DNA of 64,000 nucleotides from an uncultured Pseudomonadota bacterium (GCA_903921325.1 CAIXPL010000001.1:1-64000), one strand, 5' to 3'; shown: positions 49,714-59,438, counted from the stretch's first letter. Notes: a model not told the origin generated them from the sequence alone. A program made the numbers and translations.

Positions 49714-50772
49714 ATGACTGCGCCACAGGTGGAGTGCTTCAATTGCCCGACCGGTGTCCTGGGCACGGGCCAATTCATTCGTGCGCTTGGACGTCGCGCG
49801 ATCAGTGCTGTGCTGCTCTCGGCGAGTCTGCTCGGCACGTCGGTCTACGCACAGACCGAGCGGATCGATATGGCGATCTTTCATCCCGAGCGCAATTTCT
49901 GGACTCCGACTCTCAAATGGTGGATGGAGGAAGTCGACAAAGCGACTCAGGGCCGCGTGCACTTCGTGGCCAATTACGCAGGTGCCCTGGTCAGCGCCAA
50001 TGAAACGCTGAAGGCAGTGCGCGATGGCGCCGTTCCCGCGGGTGTGACCTCGGCGGCATTCATTACCGGCACTTTGCCATCGCTTGCCTATCTGGAGGCC
50101 ATTGGCGGGGTGCCGGGCGGTGTGGCACCTTTCATTGAGTCGATGGAGGCGCTGCGTCCGGTCCTGCAGGAGGAGTTTCACAAGCAAAACGTGGAATACC
50201 TGTGGCCACAAGCCTCGGGGCAGCTAGTCGTGGTGTGCCGCGATCGGCTGATAAAGAACGTGGCTGACTGGAAGGGACGCAAGGTGCGCACGGCCGGGCG
50301 CTGGCAGGGCGAGCAGCTGTTGGTTCTGGGCTCAAGTCCGGTGAGCATTGATCCATCGGAGCAATATCTCGCGTTGCAGAACCGCACGATCGATTGCGCC
50401 TTGAGCGTGAGCGTGCTGGCAGCGACTTTGAAGCTGCATGAAGTGGCGCCCAAGATCAGTGTGTTGCGCATGCCGGTCAACGCCACGTTCTACGTGATCA
50501 ATCGCGATATCTGGAACAAGCTCTCGGCCGATGACCGCGCCGCGGTGATGCGTATCAGTGGCGAGGCGACCAAGCGGTCAGCGGCCTACCTCAACGAGAT
50601 TCAGGCCGAGGCAGAGAATCAGATGCGCACCCAGAAAGCCGAGGTCTACCAATTGAGTGATGCAGAGGTGGCCGACCTGCGTGCCGCGATTGCCCCGGCA
50701 TTTGCAAAGATGGACGCGCAGGGCGGCGAGGCGGGCAAGCGCATTTCGACGATCGTCCGACGCTTCTGGTGA
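49714..50772 (+). CDS. TRAP transporter periplasmic solute-binding protein (DctP family)
   Basis: A 352-residue extracytoplasmic binding protein. The unusually long N-terminal lead (signal core at about residues 27-44, ending TSVYAQT) is followed by the DctP fold. WKGRKVRTAGRWQGE carries the conserved carboxylate-binding arginine (R in KVRTAG), and SIDPSEQYLALQNRTIDCA follows. TRAP systems import organic acids with sodium. A shorter start inside the lead is possible, but GGGGAG supports the ATG at 49714. It forms a unit with the small and large permeases. Confidence 0.92.
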   Translation: MTAPQVECFNCPTGVLGTGQFIRALGRRAISAVLLSASLLGTSVYAQTERIDMAIFHPERNFWTPTLKWWMEEVDKATQGRVHFVANYAGALVSANETLKAVRDGAVPAGVTSAAFITGTLPSLAYLEAIGGVPGGVAPFIESMEALRPVLQEEFHKQNVEYLWPQASGQLVVVCRDRLIKNVADWKGRKVRTAGRWQGEQLLVLGSSPVSIDPSEQYLALQNRTIDCALSVSVLAATLKLHEVAPKISVLRMPVNATFYVINRDIWNKLSADDRAAVMRISGEATKRSAAYLNEIQAEAENQMRTQKAEVYQLSDAEVADLRAAIAPAFAKMDAQGGEAGKRISTIVRRFW

Positions 50773-50821
50773 TCCGCGCGGACCGTCGTCAGCGGTTTGA
50801 CTGCACGCAGGGAGAATGGCA

Positions 50822-51343
50822 ATGGGTGAGCAGTTCTGGCATAGCTGGGCGCGATTCACTCAAGGCGTGAATCGGCTTTTTCTGTGGCTCGCTGGTTGCT
50901 TCACTGCGGCCATCCTCTGTGTGATTACCTACGACCTGGTGGCGCGCAATGTGTTCGACGCCCCCACGCTGTGGGCACTCGACATGTCGCGTTTTCTCAT
51001 GGTCTATGCCTGTTTCCTTGCGCTGGCTCCGACGCTGGAACACGGATCACATGTGGCCGTTGACCTCGTGGTGCAGAAGCTGCCTTCGCGCTGGCGCCAT
51101 CGTTTCAATCTGCTGGCCCTGGTTCTGGTCATCGTATTTGCTTGCTTGCTGCTGTGGCAACTCACCCGCTCAACGATTGAGGCCTTTCAGGAAGACAGTC
51201 TGTTTCCGACCGTGATCGAGGTGAAATTGAAATATGTCTACTGGATCGCCCCGCTGGGGGTGACGCAATTCCTGCTCACCGCAATTGCCATGTTGCAGCG
51301 CGCGCTGAGCGGGCAGACGACAGCTCAGAGCCGGTTGCACTGA
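50822..51343 (+). CDS. TRAP transporter small permease (DctQ family)
   Basis: A 173-residue protein with four membrane segments, the DctQ plan; ALDMSRFLMVYACFLAL and a HGSHVAVDLV motif in the middle are typical. The ATG at 50822 is preceded by GGGAG at a proper distance; the ATG at 50816 is too close to it. It stabilises the large permease. Confidence 0.9.
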   Translation: MGEQFWHSWARFTQGVNRLFLWLAGCFTAAILCVITYDLVARNVFDAPTLWALDMSRFLMVYACFLALAPTLEHGSHVAVDLVVQKLPSRWRHRFNLLALVLVIVFACLLLWQLTRSTIEAFQEDSLFPTVIEVKLKYVYWIAPLGVTQFLLTAIAMLQRALSGQTTAQSRLH

Positions 51344-51344
51344 C

Positions 51345-52646
51345 ATGGAGGCGATTGCCGGCTTCGCGCTGTTCATCGTGGCTCTGGTTGTATTTCTGTC
51401 TACCGGTGCGCCGGTAGCGGTGGCCACCGGTCTGCTGGGCGTGCTCGGGGTGTACCTGTTTCTTCCGCACGCGGCGATTACCCAACTGGCCAGTATCGCG
51501 TTTTCGCAATCATCGAGCTTCGTGCTGGTGGTGGTGCCCCTGTTCGTGCTGATGGGCGAGGCGCTGGCCGCGACATCCATCGGGCGCGATCTGTTCACCG
51601 CAGCGCAGATCTGGTTGCGCCGCCTGCCCGGCTCGCTGGCAATCGGTACGGTGATTGCCTGCGCGATTTTTGGCGGTCCTTGCGGCTCCAGTCCGGTCAC
51701 CGCTGCCACGATCGGTGCAATGGCCGTGCCCGAGATGATACGCAAAGGGTATTCGCCACGTCTCGCACTCGGGGTCACCGCGGCCGGCGGGACACTGGGC
51801 ATATTGATACCGCCTTCCATACCGATGGTGCTCTATGGGGTGATTACGGAGACTTCGATTGGCGATCTGTTTGTTGCCGGCATCGTCCCCGGCATCATCA
51901 TGACCGGATTGCTGATCCTGACGGTGATGTATCAGGTGTGGCGCAATCCGGGCATTGCACCTCTGGCCAAGGCCGAGATTGTTGAGAGCGAACGCTGGAG
52001 TTCACTGAAAGCAGTGATTCCGATCAGCTTTGTGGGCGTGGCCATCATGGTGGCCATTTATACCGGCATTGCAACTCCGACCGAAGCAGGTGCGGTCGGG
52101 GCGTTGAGCTCGTTACTGATCGCCTGGTGGCTGGGCAGCCTGAATCGCACGAGCATCAAGCGCATGTTTGACAATACATCGCGCACCACGGCGATGTTCG
52201 TTCTACTCATTGTCTCGGGAATGTTCAGCGCCTTCGTGCTTGCGCGGCTGGGCATTCCGCAGGCGACTGCGCAATTGCTGGTCGGGTCGCATCTGCCGCC
52301 CTGGATGATTCTGGTGATGATCGTGCTGCTGCTGGCCGTGCTGGGCATGTTCATGGACCCGATGAGTCTTATGGTGGTCATCGTGCCGGTGTTTTTCCCC
52401 TCCGTGGTGGCGCTTGGCTATGACCCGGTATGGTTCGGGGTGGTGATTACGATCAACATCGAGATTGCGGCGATCTCGCCACCCCTCGGGTTCAATCTGT
52501 TCGTGTTGAAGACAGTCATTCCAGAATCAAAAATGAACGACATCATCATGGGTTCGCTGATTTTCATCGTTCCGCTCACCCTTGGCATCGTTTCGCTGTT
52601 TCTGTGGCCGGATCAGGCGTTGTGGCTGGTACGCATGATGAAATAG
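51345..52646 (+). CDS. TRAP transporter large permease (DctM family)
   Basis: A 433-residue permease with about twelve membrane segments; GTLGILIPPSIPMVLYG at about residues 147-163 and TPTEAGAVGALSSL are DctM signatures. It starts one base after the small permease stop. Last gene of the TRAP unit, convergent with the second Liv-type binding protein gene. Confidence 0.93.
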   Translation: MEAIAGFALFIVALVVFLSTGAPVAVATGLLGVLGVYLFLPHAAITQLASIAFSQSSSFVLVVVPLFVLMGEALAATSIGRDLFTAAQIWLRRLPGSLAIGTVIACAIFGGPCGSSPVTAATIGAMAVPEMIRKGYSPRLALGVTAAGGTLGILIPPSIPMVLYGVITETSIGDLFVAGIVPGIIMTGLLILTVMYQVWRNPGIAPLAKAEIVESERWSSLKAVIPISFVGVAIMVAIYTGIATPTEAGAVGALSSLLIAWWLGSLNRTSIKRMFDNTSRTTAMFVLLIVSGMFSAFVLARLGIPQATAQLLVGSHLPPWMILVMIVLLLAVLGMFMDPMSLMVVIVPVFFPSVVALGYDPVWFGVVITINIEIAAISPPLGFNLFVLKTVIPESKMNDIIMGSLIFIVPLTLGIVSLFLWPDQALWLVRMMK

Positions 52647-52714
52647 GCCACCACCGAGGGCCGGTCATTCGGGTCCGGTCCAGGGTGCGGCGGGGGGCGG
52701 GGGGCGGTGATTTG

Positions 52715-52744
52715 AGCGGCCAAGGGAAAGCCCGCTCGGCCGCT
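52715..52744. terminator. hairpin between convergent transporter genes
   Basis: AGCGGCC (52715-52721) and GGCCGCT (52738-52744) pair perfectly around a 16-base loop. It lies in the 160-bp gap between the TRAP permease and the Liv-type binding protein, next to a G-rich tract (52689-52707). No U-run on either side. Confidence 0.38.
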
Positions 52745-52806
52745 ATTGCCGCCAGTTCTCCGGCGAGTGCCCGGGTGTTTGCCCGGGTGTGTGAACGGAC
52801 CGACAG

Positions 52807-54024
52807 TCAAGCCGGAATGATCGGGGTATTCAGTCGTTCCGCCAGCGGCAGAGCAAATTCCCAGGTCTTTCGATCGGGAACGGCCCGCAGCAGATGCGTC
52901 TGAATATGCCCGTCGCCGTTCGCGCGCATGTGGATGGTATTGATACCTTTCCATTCGGTCAGCGCCGCGATGCCATCCTTGATCGCTTCACGTGCGGCTG
53001 CCACATCGGTATTGCCATCGATTTTCTTCTGCCGCAGGATGTCAGCGAGCAGCATGACCGTGTCATAGGTCAGGCTGGTATTGCAAATGTTGATCGGTTT
53101 GGTCAGCTTGGTGGTTTCGCCTGCAAATTTCAGATAGCGATCATTGAACTGGTCATGGGCCGGATTGCCCTGGTCATGTTCGCTGGTGGTGAGGCCGAGG
53201 CTGTAGAGCCGGGTGCCGGCGGTGCCAAGCGCGTTGATAAAGGCATTGCCGGCCCAAACGAGCGCATTGATGAGGATGGGCTTATCGAAACGCTGGGTTT
53301 CCAGTTCTTTTACAAAGCCCAGTGACGTTGGCCCGAGCGAACTGATCAGTACGGCATCCGGGTTGGCACTGCGCACTTTGATGGCCATCGGCGAGAAGTC
53401 TGTCGTGCGCGTCTGGTACGAGACCCGGTCGAGCACTTCGATTCCGAGCTTGGCGGCTGCCTTGGCAAATTCCTCAATACCTGCAGCGCCAGAGGCTTCC
53501 TGCACATCACCGGCAATCACTACCCGCTTGATCTGCGGTAGTGCTTTGTGAAATTCGGCCAGACCTTCCGGGATCATGGTGTCATCCGGCGGATGCAAGC
53601 GGACCGCATAGGGTTTACGGCTGACGCCGGGTTTGAGCGCATTGGAATTGATTGCCGGGCAACGCATCGCATTGGCAATGGGTGCAACGGTTTCCCACGC
53701 GGTGCCGGCGACCGGGCCGAGCACTGCCACCATGCCATCGGACACATGCTTGCGGTACATCAGCACGGCCTGTTGTGCGGCCAGCTGATCATCTTCAATC
53801 CTGATCTCCAGCTTGCTGCCGTTGATGCCACCGGCTGCATTGATGTCATTCATGGCCAGATTGATCGCGGCACTATAGAGCGCACCATAGTCGGCGGCAA
53901 AGCCTGTGAGTGCTTGAATCGCGCCAATGCGGATCGGCGGTTTGCCTTGCGCGATTGCGCGCGGAGCGGTGCCGGCCAACGCAAGTACTGCGCTGGCTGA
54001 CAGAAAGTCGCGTCTGTTTTGCAT
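52807..54024 (-). CDS. ABC transporter substrate-binding protein (Liv type), Tat-like signal
   Basis: A 405-residue periplasmic binding protein. The N-terminus MQNRRDFLSASAVLALAG has twin arginines at residues 4-5 and a Tat-like RRDFL motif; the signal ends APRAIAQG. IRIGAIQALTGFAADYGAL begins the mature fold. It is the last gene of the second Liv-type run (permeases and ATPases come first), 102 bases after the LivF-type gene. Ligand unknown. Confidence 0.91.
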   Translation of the reverse strand: MQNRRDFLSASAVLALAGTAPRAIAQGKPPIRIGAIQALTGFAADYGALYSAAINLAMNDINAAGGINGSKLEIRIEDDQLAAQQAVLMYRKHVSDGMVAVLGPVAGTAWETVAPIANAMRCPAINSNALKPGVSRKPYAVRLHPPDDTMIPEGLAEFHKALPQIKRVVIAGDVQEASGAAGIEEFAKAAAKLGIEVLDRVSYQTRTTDFSPMAIKVRSANPDAVLISSLGPTSLGFVKELETQRFDKPILINALVWAGNAFINALGTAGTRLYSLGLTTSEHDQGNPAHDQFNDRYLKFAGETTKLTKPINICNTSLTYDTVMLLADILRQKKIDGNTDVAAAREAIKDGIAALTEWKGINTIHMRANGDGHIQTHLLRAVPDRKTWEFALPLAERLNTPIIPA

Positions 54025-54126
54025 GATGTCTCCATGAACCGGCCACTGGCCGTGTCGAAAAAATAGGTTCTTTCTTGGATTCTTATCGAGGCAGCGGACA
54101 TTCGACTGCCCTCGTCAGAGGGCGAA

Positions 54127-54858
54127 TTACGCGGCCCGCGAACCCAGGTAGTAGCCTAGCATGTCCGGATCGGCCAGTAGCGCGGCGCCGCTTGACTCAT
54201 TGACGATCTCGCCGTGACGCAGCACATACGCCCGATCGGCAATGCCCAGCGCCTGACGCACGTTTTGTTCGACCAGCAGCAGGGTGACTCCGTTGGCCTT
54301 GAACTCGCGCAACACACGAAAGACCTCGCGTACCATCGCCGGAGACAGGCCGAGCGAAGGTTCATCGACCAGCAGCATGGGCGGTGGATTGATCAAGGCG
54401 CGTGCGAGTGCAAGCATCTGTTGCTCGCCACCGGAGAGACTGCCGGCACTCTGTGCGAGCCGTTCCTGCAGTCGCGGAAATCGCACAAAGACCCGCGCGC
54501 ACGCCCCGGCGAAGGGCTCGGCCGGTGTCTGCCGGTCATAGGCCAGACGCAAATTGTCCTCGACAGTCAGCCGTGCGATCACGCCACGACCTTCGGGAAC
54601 GTGCAGCAGACCTTGCCGGGTGAGCAGGTCGGTGCGAACCCCGCGCGTGCTGCGGTTAGCGAAACGAACCTCGCCGGCGGTATGTGGCAGCACGTTGGAG
54701 ATGGCGCGCAGTAATGTGGTTTTGCCCGCACCGTTGGCCCCGACGACGACCACCGTTTCGCCAGCTGCCACGCGCAGCGAACAGCCGCGCAGGGCACGAA
54801 TCGGGCCATAGGCAACCTCGAGCCGATCGACCTCCAGCAGCCAGTTGCGTTCAGTCAT
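54127..54858 (-). CDS. branched-chain-type ABC transporter ATPase (LivF-like)
   Basis: A 243-residue ATPase of normal LivF length: Walker A GANGAGKTT at 40-48, signature LSGGEQQM, Walker B MLLVDEPSLGLS. The ATG at 54858 overlaps the LivG-type stop by eight bases. Unlike the other LivF-like protein here it has no low-complexity leader. Confidence 0.92.
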   Translation of the reverse strand: MTERNWLLEVDRLEVAYGPIRALRGCSLRVAAGETVVVVGANGAGKTTLLRAISNVLPHTAGEVRFANRSTRGVRTDLLTRQGLLHVPEGRGVIARLTVEDNLRLAYDRQTPAEPFAGACARVFVRFPRLQERLAQSAGSLSGGEQQMLALARALINPPPMLLVDEPSLGLSPAMVREVFRVLREFKANGVTLLLVEQNVRQALGIADRAYVLRHGEIVNESSGAALLADPDMLGYYLGSRAA

Positions 54859-55648
54859 CGTCGCGTCCCAGATAGGCGTCAACCACCTGGGCGTTGGCAA
54901 ACACCTCCTGCGGCAGTCCTTCGGCGATCTTGCGCCCATAGTCCATGGCAATCAATCGGTCAGACAGGCTGCGAATGAAGCCAATGTCATGTTCGATCAC
55001 CACCACGCCTTGTACCTGATCAAGCAGACCGCGAATATCATGGGCAAGGGTGGCCGTCTCCTCCTCATTCATCCCTGCAGCCGGTTCGTCGAGAAACAGC
55101 AGACGAGGACCGGTCGCAAGCGCCCGCGCGATTTCCAGTCGCCGCGCCTCGCCATAGGCGAGATTGCCCGCCAGCAGATCGGCCTTGTCCGCCAGTCGCA
55201 GGCGATCAAGCAGTTGCAGCGCTGACTTACGAATCGGCCCGTCAGACCTGAGCAGCAACGAGCGCAGTGGGCGTTGTGACCACCGCTTCAACACCACGGC
55301 GACATTTTCCAGCACGCTCATGCGGCGAAACAGTCGGATGTTTTGAAAGGTGCGCGCGATGCCGAGTCGACTGATCTGGTGGGGCGCCCGATTCGACAGA
55401 TCGGTGCCATCGAGCCGGATGGCGCCCGAGTCGGCCTGATAGAGGCCGGTAATGCAATTGATCAGTGCGGTCTTGCCTGCACCATTCGGTCCGATGATGC
55501 CGAGTACTTCCCCGGTACTTACGGCAAAGCTCAAATGATCGAGTGCCTGCAAGCCACCAAATCGCTTGCACAGCGACTCGACGGTGAGGAGCGATGTCGC
55601 GCCGCCGTGCGCAGTCGGCGCGGTGGATAGCTCTGTGCGCCTAGTCAT
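54851..55648 (-). CDS. branched-chain-type ABC transporter ATPase (LivG-like)
   Basis: A 265-residue ATPase: Walker A GPNGAGKT at 53-60, LAYGEARRLEIARAL as the LivG-type signature, LLFLDEPAAGMNEEE as Walker B. It overlaps the LivM-type gene and the LivF-type gene by eight bases each, showing tight coupling. Confidence 0.93.
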   Translation of the reverse strand: MTRRTELSTAPTAHGGATSLLTVESLCKRFGGLQALDHLSFAVSTGEVLGIIGPNGAGKTALINCITGLYQADSGAIRLDGTDLSNRAPHQISRLGIARTFQNIRLFRRMSVLENVAVVLKRWSQRPLRSLLLRSDGPIRKSALQLLDRLRLADKADLLAGNLAYGEARRLEIARALATGPRLLFLDEPAAGMNEEETATLAHDIRGLLDQVQGVVVIEHDIGFIRSLSDRLIAMDYGRKIAEGLPQEVFANAQVVDAYLGRDDD

Positions 55649-56465
55649 CGTTCACCCGCGATTTCAGCGTCGCGCTGCGCCACGGCAGCAGGCCCTCCGG
55701 ACACACCAGGAGCAGGATCACAATGAGCAGCCCGAAGACCAGGGGCCGCCAGCTGGCGAGGCCCCGGATCAGTTCGGGCAGCAGCGTGAGCACCACCGCC
55801 CCCAGCAGCGCGCCCCAGAGATTGTTCACCCCGCCAAACACGACATAGAGCACGACATACACCGACACCAGAACACCAAAGTTTTCGGGCCGGATGAATG
55901 ACATGTAGTGTGAGTAGAGGCCGCCGGCCAATGCCGCGAGCGCAGCACCGAGGGCAAAACAGACGACCTTCAGGTATACCGTGTTGATGCCAAGGGCGGC
56001 GGCGACCTGTTCATCTTCGCGCACTGCATCGAGCATGCGCTGCAGGTGCGATCGCGACAGCCACCAGAGCAGCACGCCGACGAGCACAACAGCGCCATAG
56101 ACATGCCACACGGTAGCCCCTGACATCCCGCCGAGCCCGCCCACGCCCCCGATGTAGTCAAAGTTCTCGAGCAGCACCTGGACGCAGAAGGTCACTCCGG
56201 TGGTGAGCAGAATCAGGTATACACCGCGTGTGCGCAGAGCCGGGGTTGCAATCAGTGCGCCGAGGACTCCGGTGGCAAGCGCCGCAGCGGCGAGCGCCAG
56301 GGCCATCGGCCAGGCGAATTTCACACTGAGCACCCCGGCGCTGTAGGCCCCGATGGCCATGAACGCGCCGTTGGCAAATGACAACGAACCGGACAGCAGG
56401 ATGATGTAGACGCTCCAGGCGAGCAGGATATTGATGCCGGTGAAAAACAGGTGATCCTGAATCAT
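55641..56465 (-). CDS. branched-chain-type ABC transporter permease (LivM-like)
   Basis: A 274-residue permease, at the short end for LivM. LLSGSLSFANGAFMAIGAY takes the place of the usual GHAGLVSFGHA motif near residue 25-43, so the N-terminal helices are abbreviated. AALGINTVYLKVVCFALGAA is a conserved LivM loop. It overlaps the LivH-type gene by four bases. Confidence 0.89.
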   Translation of the reverse strand: MIQDHLFFTGINILLAWSVYIILLSGSLSFANGAFMAIGAYSAGVLSVKFAWPMALALAAAALATGVLGALIATPALRTRGVYLILLTTGVTFCVQVLLENFDYIGGVGGLGGMSGATVWHVYGAVVLVGVLLWWLSRSHLQRMLDAVREDEQVAAALGINTVYLKVVCFALGAALAALAGGLYSHYMSFIRPENFGVLVSVYVVLYVVFGGVNNLWGALLGAVVLTLLPELIRGLASWRPLVFGLLIVILLLVCPEGLLPWRSATLKSRVNDD

Positions 56466-57340
56466 GCGCGTTGCCTCGTGCTGCTTTGAAACAGGCCGGC
56501 AGGACGAATCAGCAGCACCAGGATCATCACGATCCAGACCACCACTTCGCCCAGCTTGCCGAGGCCATATTGCACCGCGAGCGCCTCGATCACGCCGACC
56601 AGAATGCCACCGGCCATGGCGCCGCGCAGATCGCCCATGCCACCAATCGCCATGATAGCCAATGCCTTGATGCCAAAGGTGAAGCCGATATCCGAGGCGG
56701 CATAGCCAGTGCGCAGGGCAAGCATCAACCCGGCCATGCCGGCGAGCGCGGAGGCGATGACAAAGGTTTGCTGATTGACCTGACGCACATTGACCCCGAG
56801 GAGTGCTGCCGACAAGGGCGATTCGGCTACGGCACGGATATTGCGACCGACGCGCGTGTACTGGACCAATGCGTGCAAGGCGGCCATCAAGGTAAGTGCG
56901 ACGGCAAGTATGGCAATCTTTATCCAGGCGAGTTCGGTGCCGGCAATGTTCACCGTGGCGGTGCGTACTGCCAGCGGCAGTTCAAGCGATACGGGCTCCG
57001 ATCCAAAGCTCTTTTGCACCAGATCGATCACGATGAGGCCGACTGCCAGGGAGGAGAGAGCCGCCGTGATTTGTGCATCGGCGCTTTGGAACTTGCGAAA
57101 GCTGACCCATTCAACCAGCAGTCCGAGCGCGCCACACAAGACAATGGCGCACGGAAAGGCAAGCCAGATTGGTGCCCCCAATGCACTGGCGGCGACTGCC
57201 ACGAAGCCACCGAGCATGAAGGTCTCGCCGTGGGCGAAGTTCAATTTATCAAGGACGCCGAAGACCAGGGTGTAGCCCAAGGCCACCAGGGCATACATGC
57301 TGCCAAGGACGATTCCGTTCAAGATCTGTTCGGCCAACAT
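56462..57340 (-). CDS. branched-chain-type ABC transporter permease (LivH-like)
   Basis: A 292-residue permease. FGVLDKLNFAHGETFMLGG at about residues 27-45 is the LivH signature. It is first of the five-gene run LivH-LivM-LivG-LivF-binding protein, and divergent from the Bug gene across 113 bases. Confidence 0.92.
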   Translation of the reverse strand: MLAEQILNGIVLGSMYALVALGYTLVFGVLDKLNFAHGETFMLGGFVAVAASALGAPIWLAFPCAIVLCGALGLLVEWVSFRKFQSADAQITAALSSLAVGLIVIDLVQKSFGSEPVSLELPLAVRTATVNIAGTELAWIKIAILAVALTLMAALHALVQYTRVGRNIRAVAESPLSAALLGVNVRQVNQQTFVIASALAGMAGLMLALRTGYAASDIGFTFGIKALAIMAIGGMGDLRGAMAGGILVGVIEALAVQYGLGKLGEVVVWIVMILVLLIRPAGLFQSSTRQRA

Positions 57341-57453
57341 GCTTGCCGTGTGCCTCCCTGTCGCCTCGATTTTGGATGCGCGATGCGTGCGTCCAGCCGC
57401 CGCTCGGAGCGTAGTGTGCCATGATCGACGCTGTGATCCCTACGGAGGCGTGC

Positions 57454-58434
57454 GTGAATCATTCCCTTTATCGTTCCGGCCTGGCGCGACTCCTCAGCCT
57501 CCTCCTGTGCGTGTGCGCGGACAGCGCGCTGGGGCAGGCGACTTGGCCCGACAAGCCCTTGAAAATTCTGGTGGGCTTTCCACCGGGCACCAGCACCGAC
57601 ACACTGACCCGAATGGTCGCCAATCATATTGCCGAGCGGCTCGGCCAACCTGTTGTCATTGAAAACCGGCCTGGGGCGGGCAGCAGCATTGCGGCCGAGG
57701 CAGTGGTCCATGCGGCAGCCGATGGCTACACATTGCTTGCCAGTTCGACCGCCAATGCGATCAATCCGAGTCTCTATCATCTCTCGTTTGACCTGGAGAA
57801 AGATCTGCGGCCGGTGGGGGCCATTGCCGAGGCACCTTTGCTGTTGATCACGCCACCGGGGCTGGGCGTTCACACGATTGCGCAACTGGTCGCGCTGTCG
57901 CGCAGCAAGCCCGATGCCCTGGTCTATGGTTCCTCTGGTGTTGGCACGTTCTCTCACCTGAGCGGCGAGTTGTTCAAGATGGTGAGTGGCGCCCAGCTCA
58001 CCCATGTGCCTTACAAGGGCAGTTCACAGGCCATCGCCGACCTGTTGAGCGGTCAGATCCAGGTACTGTTTACGCCGGCCTCGACGGCGATCCAGCATGT
58101 GAAGGCGGGCAAAGCGGTGGCACTTGCCGTGATCGGTCGCAGACGCTCAGTCGAGCTGCCCGATGTGCCAACCATGGCGCAAGTCGGCCTTGGGCGCCTC
58201 GATGCTTCGCTGTGGTCCGGGCTGCATGCGCCAGCCGGCACGCCCAATGCCATTATCGATCGCCTGAACCGCGAGCTGCAGGTAAGTCTGGCGTTGCCTG
58301 AGGTCCGCGCCCAGATCGCCGCGCAAAGCAATGACGCGCTGCCAGGTACCCCTGAGCAGTTTGCCCAAGCCATTCATGAGGACATTGTGAAATGGGCGCA
58401 CGTAGTCCAGGCGGCGGCGATCAAGCCTGAGTGA
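57454..58434 (+). CDS. Bug-type (TctC-like) tripartite tricarboxylate receptor
   Basis: A 326-residue periplasmic receptor. The start is a GTG at 57454 with GGAGG five bases upstream, better than the ATG at 57421. The signal peptide is about 28 residues (ends DSALGQA). LKILVGFPPGTSTDTLTR, IENRPGAGSS and THVPYKGSSQA are Bug motifs. No TctA/TctB is nearby. A strong hairpin follows, so it is probably its own unit. Confidence 0.9.
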   Translation: MNHSLYRSGLARLLSLLLCVCADSALGQATWPDKPLKILVGFPPGTSTDTLTRMVANHIAERLGQPVVIENRPGAGSSIAAEAVVHAAADGYTLLASSTANAINPSLYHLSFDLEKDLRPVGAIAEAPLLLITPPGLGVHTIAQLVALSRSKPDALVYGSSGVGTFSHLSGELFKMVSGAQLTHVPYKGSSQAIADLLSGQIQVLFTPASTAIQHVKAGKAVALAVIGRRRSVELPDVPTMAQVGLGRLDASLWSGLHAPAGTPNAIIDRLNRELQVSLALPEVRAQIAAQSNDALPGTPEQFAQAIHEDIVKWAHVVQAAAIKPE

Positions 58435-58495
58435 GCGGGCCGGTTGCCGCAGTGGCTGCAGTGGCCGCGGGTAGGCTGGACTGAGCGGGCGCCTG

Positions 58496-58528
58496 GCGAG
58501 CGTGCCACCGATCAGGCGGCACGCTCGC
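58496..58528 (+). terminator. 11-bp stem-loop after the Bug gene
   Basis: GCGAGCGTGCC (58496-58506) and GGCACGCTCGC (58518-58528) pair perfectly around 11 bases. It is 62 bases after the Bug stop and 62 before the amidohydrolase start. The downstream bases (TCACGTG) are not a U-run, so it may also be a regulatory palindrome. Confidence 0.5.
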
Positions 58529-58589
58529 TCACGTGCTCGGACCAGAGGCATCCTGTGGTCAAATACAGGCCCCCGCGCAGGAGTACCTG

Positions 58590-59429
58590 ATGTCCATCGT
58601 TGATTGTCATGTTCACTTGTGGGCTGGCGGACAGCCCAGTCCCGCTCATCGCCAGGTGCCGGCGCTTGCGGCTGCCACGCTCCTTGCTGAAATGGATGCA
58701 GCCGGTGTCGATGCCGCGGTCATTCAGCCACCGGCCTGGGATGCGACATCCAACGAAGTGGCGGTGGCTGCCGCGGCTGCCTATCCGGAGCGCTATGCGG
58801 TGCTCGGCTGGTTCCCGCTCAATCAGACCGACAACCAATCACAAGTGGCGCGGTGGACCGAGCGACCGGGAATGCTGGGCCTGCGCTTTACATTCAGCCA
58901 GCCGCACGAAAAGACCTGGCCAACGGATGGCTCGCTCGACGGGTTGTGGGAAGCGGCGGCAGCCGCGCAGCTTCCGGTTGCACTCGCATGCAGTGATTTT
59001 TTGCCCACGGTCGGGATCATCGCGCAACGTCATCCGCGACTGCGCCTGCTGGTGGATCATCTGGGTGCTCCATTGCGCAGCACAGGGGCGGCCGCCTACG
59101 CCCGCATTGATGAACTGATCGCTTTGGCGCGGTATCCCAACATCGCAGTGAAAGCCTCGGCTGCACCTGGCTACTCAGGCGAGGCTTACCCTTTCACCGA
59201 TATCCATCCGTACTTGCAGCGCGTGTTCGACGCCTTCGGCGCGCAGCGAATGTTCTGGGGCACCGACATCACACGCATGCCTTGCACCTGGCGCCAGTGT
59301 GTCAGCCTGTTCACCGAGGAGCTGCCCTGGCTGCGTGGGAGCGATCTGGATCTGGTGATGGGTGAGGCGCTGTGCCAGTGGATCGGTTGGCAGCGCGGCG
59401 CCGCCGCCAGCGCCATCAGCCGGGGCTGA
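58590..59429 (+). CDS. amidohydrolase family (PF04909-type) protein
   Basis: A 279-residue TIM-barrel metal hydrolase. H7-V-H9 in VDCHVHLW and D226 in WGTD are metal/catalytic positions, with D156-H157 in LLVDHLGAP. Relatives hydrolyse lactones (for example 2-pyrone-4,6-dicarboxylate) or decarboxylate aromatic acids. CAGGAG lies six to seven bases before the ATG at 58590, which decides that start. The FAD monooxygenase gene starts nine bases after its stop, so the two work together, probably in breakdown of an aromatic or heteroaromatic acid. Confidence 0.85.
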   Translation: MSIVDCHVHLWAGGQPSPAHRQVPALAAATLLAEMDAAGVDAAVIQPPAWDATSNEVAVAAAAAYPERYAVLGWFPLNQTDNQSQVARWTERPGMLGLRFTFSQPHEKTWPTDGSLDGLWEAAAAAQLPVALACSDFLPTVGIIAQRHPRLRLLVDHLGAPLRSTGAAAYARIDELIALARYPNIAVKASAAPGYSGEAYPFTDIHPYLQRVFDAFGAQRMFWGTDITRMPCTWRQCVSLFTEELPWLRGSDLDLVMGEALCQWIGWQRGAAASAISRG

Positions 59430-59438
59430 GCGCAGGCA

